A stretch of DNA of 64,000 nucleotides from positions 17,076,603 through 17,140,602 of the forward strand of contig CM063112.1 of assembly GCA_031841125.1 (NCBI GenBank). The letters run 5' to 3'. This DNA comes from Acanthococcus lagerstroemiae (taxonomy: Eukaryota; Arthropoda; Insecta; Hemiptera; Eriococcidae). The notes below the pieces were generated by a model that worked only from the letters and a program-made list of their open reading frames with translations, was not told the DNA's origin and did not search any database. Shown here one piece after another: positions 49,101 to 61,100 of this stretch. A program made the position numbers and the translations under genes. The first letter of the stretch is position 1; each line of letters starts with the position of its first letter.

Positions 49101-52100
49101 ATTGTAAACCAATCTGAGGTGTATGAATAAAAAGATTTAGACCGCCTGTGGTCAGGGCAGGTGAGGGCCACCACATTTGCAAAATTATACCCAAAAGTGA
49201 GAAAAATTACTCAGACGGAGATTTTTCTGCTTGTCACAGGCAATTTGTAACATTTCAGTAATTATTTACCAGAAGTCTAAAAAAATTGAAAAGGTAAAAG
49301 TTTTTTTTTTTATTGTTCATTCATTAAAATTTGCCATATTTTAATCGGGGTTATCTGAGGCCCCCTGCTTCCCGAAGAACATGTTCTTCGTTTCTTCGTG
49401 CCGGTACTGCCTGGGGTCTTCATCATCAGTCTTGATAAATTAGACAAAACAGCGAGTGTTATGAAGAAATGAGGTAACATGCAAGACCAGAGAAAAATTG
49501 TCAAAGGTAATGTCCAATAATACACAAAACGTTTCGTCTTTGCCATTTCTACTATTTTTAGGGGAATTTTCTCAAAAGAAAAAACCGGATTTCTTGAATA
49601 ATTTTGAGAACTACTCCATATAAGGAAAATTTCTTTAGATCATATTGTCTATAGAACGGCTTCCGATACTATTTTTGTATTTGACCCACAAACATTATGA
49701 GTGTGAGTTCTCAATAACCCGACTGAGTATTACTTTTATTACACTTCAACACAGACCAGAAAGACAGAGGGGTCTGGTTGGCCAAGTGGATAGTGCGCTG
49801 GCCTCGGAATGGAGAGGTCCCGGGTTCGAACCCACGTAGCAACTCGCTGCATTTTGACCTAAGCCGGTTTTCGGCAAGATGAGAAGAGGGCTAAGACAGT
49901 CTTAACAGCCTCCCCGAAGTCTCTCAGGTAATGCTCGAAAGGGTAGATTCCAGAGCTTAGGTTGAGAGGCAGGGGTCTGGTTGGCCGAGTAGATAGCGCG
50001 CTAGTCTCGGAATCCGGAGGTCACGGGTTCGAGCCAACGTAGCAACTAGCTACATTTCGACCAAGGCCGATTTTTCGGCAAGAAAGAGAAGAGGGCTAAG
50101 CCAGCCCTAACAGCCTCCCCGACGTCTTTGAGGTAATGCTCAAAAGGGTGGATTCCAGGGCTTGGGTTGAGGGCAAAACAATTCAGAAAGACAGGCAGTA
50201 TCAAGGGCACCCCTATTCGTAGGTGGAAGGCAAACAGAGCATTCACACCTTGGGTTATCAAAAACGGTATAATTTTACTAGAAAAGACATGTTTTTTTTT
50301 TGTTTTTTTTTTAAACCTAGAAATGGGTTTAGCCACCTGGAATTGCTTTTCTCTTCCACCAATCAAGAAAAAGCTTTACCCCTTGGATTTTCAAAAATTG
50401 CATAATTGTAGTCGCAAAAGCTTTTTTTTCTCTTTTTTTTTCTTTTTCTTTCTTGTTTTAAACAGAAATGGATTTTAACAACTGGAATCGTTTTTCCTTT
50501 TCACCAACCAGGAAAAAATCTACCGGCGCCCAAGATAATATTCCGACCCCCCCCCCTAGTTTTTTCCTCAATAATTTACAAGATTTTGCAAATAAAAGGA
50601 ATCTGAATTCCATGTGCAGCTGATTCCCTGCCCCCTATGAATTCCATCTTTGGAAATTATTTTATTCGCCTGCCCCCGAACTTCAGGTGTCTTGCATATG
50701 AATCCATGTTTCAATTTGCAAAGGCACTGCAATAAATCAGTAGATGCTTTTGAACTTAAACAGTGATGCAAATATGACAGATATGGCGATATGGCGATAT
50801 ATTTCCCCAAGTCAGGAGGAAAGTACCCCCAACTCAAGGGGAAAGTAAATTAGAGTTTGTTAAGTAACATTTTTGACTTTTTTTTCTGATCGACTGATGA
50901 CAACGCTAAAAAATCTCAAACTTCAGATTTTTTTAACAATTTTTGTTTACCGATTGCAAATTTGAGCAAAATGTTCAAGGGGGAAAGTAAAATTTGAGCT
51001 TGTTAACTATTATTCTAGACGTCAAACTTGTTTTTTGGTTGTTCAAGGCATAATTGGGGGGTAAAATGCTAGACTAAAACTACAAATTTGCATTTTTTTT
51101 TTGCTTGTCTCATCAAGTTACTTGTTTTGCTAGTTGGCTGGAAATGTTAGAAGAATGTCGGACCCGAAATTCTTTTTCTTTTCGCCTGTTAACCAAAAAT
51201 TTAAGCAAATTTCCATGGGAAAAAGTAAAGTTGTTTCTTTTTTCTCCTTTTTACCAGCATTAATTTATTTTCTTGTTTGCTTTTTCAAATCCTAATTTCG
51301 GGAAAATATTCGACCCACAGCTTTCCTTTTCTTTATTTCTTTTTAAAAACTATTTTTGCTATTCACTTTATAGGAGATTTTCAGACTGATGATTTTTTGT
51401 TGACTGAAAATTTACGCCAAATTTTCCAAGGGGAAAAATAGGATCTGAGTTTGTTAAGCAGCATTGATTTTAGACTCAAGACTTTCATTTGCTTACCCAA
51501 GTTATAATTTGGATAACATTGTAGATTAAATATTTGTTTTCTTTTCCTATTTCCTTGTTGAGTTATAATTTGGACGAGATTTTAGACCCGGAGTTTTTTT
51601 TTTCTCTTTCTTTTGTTAGTTACAATTTTTAGAAAATATTAGCCTCGTGACTTTTTTTGTTCCCTGTCGAATGAAAATTTGGAGCAAAATTTTCCAGGAG
51701 AAGAGTAAAAAATTTTTGTTTGTTAATTAAAAATTTCAGATTTGAGACTTTCTTTTGCTGGTCTAAGTTACATATTCCGCAAAGTTTCATTATTTATTTA
51801 TTTATTTATACATTTTAGGAGCAGTAGCGTAGCCAAGGGGGTGGGAGGGGGGATCAGGAGATGAATCCACCCTTCGAGATGAGAATTTTTTATATGTAGG
51901 CAGTATCACAGTTAATGCGCCAAATGAAATTTAAATTCAGACGTTTTCTTGAAGTTGAAAAGCACATCATACTGATACGTCAAAGTAAAAACATACAGTC
52001 CCCCCTTCTTAGAAAAAATTCTGGTTACGCTACTGTTTAGGAGGATTTTGGACCGTATATTTTTTTTTTTTTTTGTATCTGTTCACTGAAAATTCGGGCG

Positions 52101-55100
52101 AAATTTTTCAAACGGAGAAATAAAAATTTTAGTTCGTTAACTAACACTGATTTTAGAATCGAGACGTTTTTGTTTGTCCAAGTATAATTTAGGCAACACT
52201 GCAGACCAACGATTTGTTTTTCTTTTTGTTGTTTGATTCCCAATTCATAATTTCGGAAAACTTTCAGACTTCGAGTCTTTTGCTTGCTTGTCGGTTACAA
52301 ATTTCAGGAAATTTTTAGACTCGACATTATTTTTGCCGACTGGCTGAAAATTTGAGCAATCCATCACTATTTTATCAACAAAATGTCAACAACCCCCCCC
52401 CCCTCCATACAGTAGAACTTTCTGTTTATATTACTGGTTTGGAAGAATGAAAACGTTGCGCCAGGATACCGTGAGCCTGAGTAGAAAATTGTGGCACCAA
52501 GGACTCAACAAAGGTAAACAATGTGCTAAGATTTAGTTTTTAAAAGTATCAAATATACATGGATTTCCAATCTCTAGCTTCATTTTGGATTGACTTCATA
52601 TTAATTACTATAGTGCTAAGATCTTTTCCTGAAAGTATTTTCTTATAAATCTCACTCATTATTTGCGCAGCTCCATTCGAAAATACATTTTTCAATAATC
52701 ATAACTTTTTGTAATTTTTGATAATAGCCTCGGGATTTTTCGAGTTTCATTATTCTAAGATAGACTGCATCCCCCCCCCCCAAGAAAATGAAAAGTACAG
52801 TTAAACATAAAAAGAAATTGGCGTTCCCTTCACGCTTGTGGAAAAATGCAACTGTTTCCGGTTTTAAGCATGAAAAAAGATGATGTATTTTTGAACGCAT
52901 TCGGAAGACGCATTGAAAAAAACCATAAGGGGGAGTGGGGAAGAAATCGAAAATTTCCCAACTGGGAAGCCTCCGATTCCGCTAGCGGAACGTACCAAAA
53001 AACTGTAAAGTTTTCCCCTTCCTTGCCATTTTCTTTTACAGATTTGAGGTGTAAGCTGAATCAGTGGCGTAGCCACGGGGGGGGGGGGGGTGTCTGACAC
53101 CCTCCCCCCTTGGCACCTGCCGAAAATATTTAAAAAAAAATACCTGTCATGTAAACTTGAAAAATTTTGTTTTTTTGATTAACATGCAACTCTGCGACTG
53201 TGTCCATATCCCCATGCATACGTATTCGGTTTTTTGTTATCTCACATTTTTGTGGCGCCTACACGCGACGAGACAGGAGACCCCCCCCCCCCGCCTCCTC
53301 GATATCATGTTATTAGCGAATAATTTTTTGTTTGAACTGAACCCCCCCCCCCCCCCCTTCATACCAAGTCGTTGAGCTCGATTCTGGTGTTAATTTGTCC
53401 AAAATCTCAAAACTGAAGAACTTATAGTTAAGGGAGGTGACTCACAATCGAAAAACTCAATAAATACAATAGACGTATGCCATCGTTAGAGTTTGACCAC
53501 TCGCCAGGTCGCGATTTTAGCACAGTTAATAAACGATGGACCGAAAAGAAAACAGCTTATGGCTACCACATGCCTGACTGTAGCTGATTTTACAGCAGCA
53601 GGAAGTCATTGTTAGAATTTCAGGCGGGACAGGTTACATAGTCGTTTCCATAGCCATCGGACTGGTAATTGTGTTTTGTCAACCCCATTCAAATGGAACT
53701 TGTCTCACTAGCAGTCTGAAAAGGGATACAAGCGGAACTTCGAAGGCGTTAGTTGGCAATAGCATCTTTCACAGTTCCCAAATTCTCGCTTGTTACCTCG
53801 GTCTCGGTTCTCCTCCAAATTTCCTTATTCACCTCGACTACATCAATGACAGAGAAGCAGTACAGCTAGTAGCCGAACCTCACCTTGCACTTGTTCGCCA
53901 TTGTATTTCACAAGCAGTTCGTGTAAGCCTTCTTCTCGGGGTTCGTATTTCAGCGAAACGGTGCCATCTCTGTTATCTTCGATTACTGGCTTATCCACTT
54001 TACCGCTCGGCATTTTGACTTCGGCTGTAAAACAGAAATTGAACCAGCTGAGATTAGTACATTGAGCTGAATCGATCATAACGTGTTTCAGTCGCCTTTT
54101 CTGCAAACGGATTAGTGGTCACGACTACGGCGATCGAGGGAAGGCATCCGAGGGGTGCAGCCTGTGCCAGATAAGTCTTGGCACCAGGTCGGTTTTCAAT
54201 ATCTACACGGATGGTAGGGGAGAAGGGTAGAAGTAAATTCTAACTCCGACTTTTCTCTCGGCCGAGAAAACAGCCATCATAGATCCTGAAGGAGATTTCA
54301 CTGGGCCGCAGAAAAATCAAAAGCCAGTCGCAGTTCAGTTCAAATCCTTCGGCTCAAGTTAGTCAGCAACCCAACGACGGGTCGTCGAAGTGACGCAGAC
54401 ATAGCATCGGATCCTTCAAAAAAGTGAATATTGTAACGCACTGGCATAAGAAGGTCTTAGTCTTGGCTGGGGGGGGGGGGGGCGTAGGCTCGGTCACTGA
54501 AATACATTCCGAAATGCTCTTTTTGACAGTGTTGGGGTGGGGAGAGGTCTGAGCCTAAAACCACCCAACGTCCTCGCCATGTTAACGAATCGGATGAAAG
54601 CCCTGTGTTAATTAGGCGTAGATTCGAAAGCCGACTACTCGAAATGGAATCCCGCGATAAACCATTTTTATGGGGTTTACGCATCCACAGTCAGGCGAAC
54701 GAATGTGATGATGGACCGCAGCCAGCGAGTATCCGTTAAAATAAAATCCGACACTAATTTCGAATCCGCATCTGTACGAAAGAACGTGATAAAATATAAG
54801 TGGCGGGCGGGGGGGGGGGGAAGCATTGTGCCCACAAGATTAGGTACTTTTACGAGCTTATACTAAGTATGTATGTACGATTAAAATGTTGCTGTTGAGT
54901 GTTGACAGCCATTTGCGACTTCGGCCGGAGCGATAAAAATTCCTAATTCGCGATTTGTGACCGACGGCGGATTGGCGCTTTTCTACGCTAAAATTGTTAA
55001 CAGTGCGGCTAAATAGGTTCTTACTAAGACATAAAAGATCGGATGAAAAGATCTGGCAGTAAATACATACAATCAAGGCAAGAGAACATTAAAAGACATT

Positions 55101-58100
55101 GTTTATCACAAGCTGAAGTTCGGAGGAAATTGTTCGTACAGATTCCCTAAGTATAAAAAAAATACACACATACAAAATCGAAATGAAAATTTCTTTTGCG
55201 GTCGGGAGTTCAGATCCCTCAAAATGGTTCTCTCCGAAAAGTATTGGCAATAATCAATCACATTCAGAAACAAAATGTTTCCAATAAATATTATTCCCCG
55301 CATAATTTTGCACAAGGTTTTTTGTTTTTTTTTAAATTTTTTCGTAACCCCACCACAACTCGCAGAATGAAAATAAACCCTTTTTTGCTATACATGAACA
55401 CAGGCATTACAGGGTAAAAGCATAATTTTTATTTTCCAGCTTCACCGACTTTGGTGACGAGAGGTCAGGGCCGGGTTTAAGTATTTTGCCACCCTGAGCT
55501 GCAGTATTTTTGCCGCCTTATTTTTCTTTTGCAACCCCTTCCACACAATTGACATAATTGTCTTTTTGGGCCGCAAATTTTGCCGTCCCAAAATTTTGAC
55601 GCTTTGAGCTGTAGCCCAGTCAGCCCTTGTGGTTAAACTGGCGCTGAATCAAAACCTATCGGTCCTAATATATCATATAAAAATCACCCGTTAGTGGTAA
55701 ACTGGTTTTAGAAAGTTTTGGAGCTGGATCTGTAATCATAATCAACGTGAAAATACTTATAAATATTATACCTATATCCTTTTCTTTGCCCCATAAATGG
55801 AATTTTTCTCATTTTCATGCTAACCTCTGAAATTTTAGGCTGTATAGGTAACCAGTAGTAATGCCTCCTTCCGAGTAGAAGATATATGCTGTAGGGTGAT
55901 TTCGGTGAGAGAGGGGGACTGGGAAGCCAAAAGATTCAATCTTATGTCACAAGACCACGTCTAAACCCTACTTACTGCATAAAAATTTCTCAATATACTC
56001 TATTGCACCCAAAAACATGATCATCTTAAGGCGTAAGTACCATAAAATGTTACTGATATACCTACGTTTTCCTTGTTCAAAAAAATACAATTTTGGAAGT
56101 ATTTAAAAAATTCGAACAATCCTTTACACCTCCAGTTAACGTACATAGATATTAAGGTGATCGTCATTTTTGAACACCGGAATTTCTACCGGAACCCCCT
56201 GCAGTTTCAACAAAATACAAAAAGAAAAATCCAGTAAAGTTGTAGCTTGATCAGAAAAGAGGAACGTGTGCCACAGGCCTTCTACCCTTCTATAAAGAAA
56301 TACATTGAATAAAAATTTTTAACTGAAAAACTTTTTTCTATAGAATTAAATGAGTTGAAAATTTGTTTTCATAATTTTCAAGAAGCTATACGATGCTGGT
56401 CAAGCATAAAATATAGCTCGACTGCGAAGTATGGGTCAGTGGCAAGGGATGACTCTCAAATGAAAAGAAAAGAGGCGGAAAATCAAACTCGAGATAACGG
56501 ATTGACTTCAAGGTTTTAAGGTTTCTTAAGTCGAATTGCGAGTAATTTTCACGTCTGATCCCCCGAGGAACCACGAAGGGAGTTTGGCTCCAAATATTGT
56601 TAATTTTTTCGAGATGTCACCTCATTACAAATTTTCAAGGTCGCTGAAGCCAATTCGTATCCGACTCGTCTGGTGGCCCCAGAGAGGATCCAGATTAAAT
56701 TATAATTTTTTATTTGAAATTATTGATCAGTAACTAGGATACCTTCTCGATCGACTGATTGTTGTTTGGTCTCAATTCCCTTTAGTGGCACCCCGAGAAG
56801 TTGAATATAAGAACTACTTCAAAGTTGAATTCAGCTACCTGAAAAACAAATTGTATATTCTCGGCCCTCCTGCTCCCTTTTTGAAGCCATCCCCTGGAGC
56901 CATTGACCTTTATTACGGAGCCAAACTATTTTATTTTCAAGCACAGTCCCATAGTCAATTGAAATCGATAAGATCTAATTTTCAACACATTAATACAATT
57001 AATTTCCGCTAACAATATCGAAACTTCGTGTATTTTTCCTTATAACGCAAAACGGACGAGTAGCACATATGTCTCCCTCATTCGCTCGAACTAAAACTTT
57101 GCTGAATTTTCTTATGTTTATTAAAACAGATTAAGGGTGGTAGGATCCATAGAAAAAATTGAAAAAATAAATTTTCACAAACACTGAATAAAAACTATCC
57201 TAGTAGATATATCAAAAAAAGAAAAACCTTTAACAAACATTCTAAATTTTGGAAAAAACAATTTTCCAAGTAAATTATTTTCAGTTATTAGAAATGTTGA
57301 AACTAGGCCTTGATTTCCCATGGCTGATGAGGTTTCAGCCTAGGGCGACAAAGGGACGACAAATTTTAAAAACAGGTTATATTTTTCTTCCGCTCTCACC
57401 TTAAGTCTGTATAATATGCAAATTCAAATATACGTGATTAGATGGAGGGCTCTAACATTCTCCTGGGCATACCACAATCCAATTAATACTCGTTAAGACT
57501 CGTCTTCAAGTCCAACTAAAAACAGGTTTTCAATTCGTCAAGAATCTTATAGAACGTTTTAAGACTTGAGAGATTGAAGTTAACATTTTCCCTCATCAAA
57601 GTTTTACTAGTTTTCAAGAAAGGGAAGGGGAAAATATCATGGCACTAGACTTTGATTTCCCCGAGTCGGGTGACAGTGATACTTGGAGCTGCGGTTTTGG
57701 TTAGTAGGGTAGAACAAGAAAAAAAAAAAAACAACAAAAAAACGAAGCCTATGGACTGACCGACCGACAAGCCAATAGCCCGATACTTTTTATACTCCTC
57801 ATTCATCGCTTATCCGGCATAATGCAGCGGGTTATTCGCGTGGGTGATGGGGGAAGGCAGATTTTCTCCGATATAAATTCAATAATTTTCTTAAACTGAA
57901 AAGATTTTGGAAACAATAAATTATGAAACAAGTCGGTGCGGCCATTTTTTCTTGAGGGGGGGGGCAATATTGTCAACTGACTACTAGAATTCGGCAGGTA
58001 CTAACATTTCAAACAACATTGAGGTGTCAGTTTGGAAGAGTCTTACACAAGTTTATAAGTCGTTAAAAGTGCCCGAAAGAATTTTCAACCCGCCTCAAAA

Positions 58101-61100
58101 AGAATTTTACGCGCAATCTTGGAAGAAACTCAAAGTATGTTTAAAGTTTCAAGCGAGTTTCTGAGTCTTATAGCGCACTAATCAAGTTTGAAAGAATTTA
58201 TTTTATGAAGTTTAGAAGAGGCCAATTGGACGTCTCAAAACGAGTCTAGAAAGGTCTTCAATTGATGGAGCGTATGGTGATGCACGCACGCCAAATTGGC
58301 TCCCCAGACATCGCACCCCGGGACCCGGAAACTATCCTTTCGAGTATCGCGTCAGTGACCACAGGGTCTAGAGTTTAAATCAAATTTGAAAGAATATTAA
58401 TTTCACACCATTTCGAAAGAATCTGGTAGTGCGCTAAAGAGTTTTAAAGTGCATTTCCAAGAGTTTTACAGCGCTGTTATTAAGGTCAGTAGAGTCTCAT
58501 TTAGTCTTACTTATGTCTGAAAGAGTTTTGAAAAATCAGACAGAATTCTGGTAGAATCTTATGCAGGTTTGGAAGAAGCTGAAAGTGTCCTGAAAAGTTA
58601 CAAAACTGTCAGAGTCCGAAAAAGTCTTACGCAGGACAGGAAAATGTTTGAAGAAACCGAAACCAATTTACTAGACCAATGAGAGAAGATTAAATTACTA
58701 CGCTGGGCCAGAAATGGCATCGTCAATGTCCCAAAAGACATTCTTCCTTCGCCATATCATGATTCTTAGAAAAAAATTTCAAATTCTTGAGGTGCAGATA
58801 TTTGTCTGAAGATTCTATTATTTCTATTTCGTGGGGTGTAGCAAATGAATCCCTCTGCTACACCTCCGACGCTTCGAGTGTAATACGTGCAACACCTGCT
58901 ATATAAAAATTGCCGCCACTGCAGAGGGAGCTAGACCAAGCGTGGATACACGGGAAAGGCAACGAAAGCAATTTGTCCCCCTTAGACGAAAAGATTTTCG
59001 GTAATTCAAAATACTTCAAAAATAGTTAATCAGAAAAAAAAAAGGCTCACAGCGTATAATAGAAGCTTTAAACGATTTAGAGTGTCAGAGGAAGTCTTCA
59101 ACACGTTCGAAGGAGGTTTGAAAGTCTTAAACACAACTCAAACAAGCCTCAAAGTCTTTCACACAGTCTTTAACAAGTTTTTACAAGTCTTACGCGAGTC
59201 TTGAAAAGTTTCACTGTGTTCTGATACATCATAAAAAGTCTAATGGTCCAGACGAGTTCTAATCAAGTATGAAATGGTTTTAAAGAGCAATTAGCAAGTC
59301 TAGAAGAACTGTAAGGCAATGGCGTTGCGTGGTGCTCTTTCCCAGGTGTTCAACTGGTGGGTCTGCGCCTTCCCTCCCCCTCCCATCCACAAAAAAATTA
59401 GTACTATCAAAAACTTATGATCAGTATCAGTATGTACCTATAAATAATGAGTGTCAATGAAGAATGAAGTTGCATCCACTCACTCACCACATAGCATGTG
59501 CATGTGCTTCCGGAACGTTCATTTTTGCTGGTGGACACCCTGCCATTTAAATTAACGAAGTCTCCGCTTCACTCTTTGTAGTCTTCGTTGCAAACGCCAC
59601 TGCGACAAGGGCGACGAGAGTGTGCAATGTTGCTAGTGAACATCCTACGCGACTCCCATTAAGTATGACTAAGATAACGCCACTGCATTAAGACCGATAA
59701 GAGTGTGCAATGTTGCTAGTGAACATCCTCCACGATTCCCATAGTATGTGACAAAGATAACGCCACTGCGACAAGACCAACAGGAGTGTGCAATGTTGCT
59801 AGTGAACATCCTACGTGATTTCCATAGTATGTGACAAAGATAAGAACTGCGCGAAGTGCAAAGAGAAATATTCCGGCTATTTTTCAATTTTTTGAGGTTA
59901 TATTATGTATTTTAATCAAAATTTAAATCTTTCCTTGTTTCTGGAATTTTTATTGTAAGATAAAAATTAAGTGGGGGTGCAGTGAACACCTTCAACATCC
60001 AGAAACGACGCCACTGTTGTAAGGTGATACTTAAATGAGTCTTGTACAGCCTTAGCGAGTTTTGTTAGAAGAACCTTAAGGAATTCGAAGCGATGCTTAA
60101 CGTGTCTCAATACAGTATGCAAAAATCTATGCAAAAATCTTTGAAAATATTAATTGGGATCAAGTTTTGAAGAGCCTTGATGAAGTTTCAAAGAGTTATA
60201 AAGAATAGTAAACGAAGCTGGAAGAGTTATCACGCCCTTAATAAAAACCTCACAGAGTTTCAACAAGTAAGGAAGCGTCTTAGCTGGTTTTAAGGAGTCT
60301 TAGAGCATCTTATCAGAGTCTTGAGGTATCTTGATGAATACGTATAGAAATCATTGAAAATCTTTATTATGTCTTGAAGAGCCTTAATCAAGTCTGTAAG
60401 ATTCATAAAAAGTGGTAACATATAGTTTATAACAGTCTTTGCGAGTCTCAAATAAGTTTGAAAACGTCTTAATAAATCTTAGCTAGTCTGAAGGACTATA
60501 GGCTTGAGGACGGTACAAAATGTCGCTAATTAAAAAATATTTCCACCAAGAAGCTAAACTTGTTTTCTTTGGTTTGAAAACCTACGGACTGACATTTGTT
60601 TGAAATCGAAAAATACTGTGGGTTCAATTGGGGGATTAAGTTTAACTTAGATTTCTGGTTAGGTCATTCTTCTCAGCGGAGCTTGAAAATGGAATTAGAA
60701 CTAAAAAAATTTCATAAGTGGATTTAGCCTTTCCGAAATCCGAATATATAATATTTTTTTCTGATTTTATTCGATTTCTGTCGTCTCTAATAATCGAAAT
60801 TCGAAAAGTATACTTTTTAACCCAAATTCAATAGAAACCATTGACCTTTAAATTACTTCTATTCTTGGTAATTGAAAACGATATTTTTGGTCAAATAAAT
60901 TTCTTCAACTGAACTCGATTTTTTGGATTTTTTAAAGCAAAATTGCAGATTCCCTGGTCGATAATCTTGTGTTAAACCTGACCACCCCAACCCAAAGGAC
61001 CCCTCAAAGTTTTTCGATTTAAAACAAAATCAGCTGGTGGGTTTTTAGACAAAAAGAAACCAGTTTAGCTGCTGGGAACAAAACATTTCAAATATAGCAA

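Noticed and set aside
49768..50040. Two possible tRNA genes
   Set aside because: A and B boxes are present, but acceptor and anticodon stems do not form a proper cloverleaf, both share a non-tRNA 3' body, and a TSD flanks the pair, so it is a SINE.
53671..54018. 115-codon plus-strand open frame
   Set aside because: It is antisense to the filamin repeat-16 exon, which has clear homology and splice sites.
55467..55630. Possible MITE beginning CAGGGCCGGGTTTAAG
   Set aside because: The start looks like a hAT end, but I could not find a matching inverted end or target duplication.
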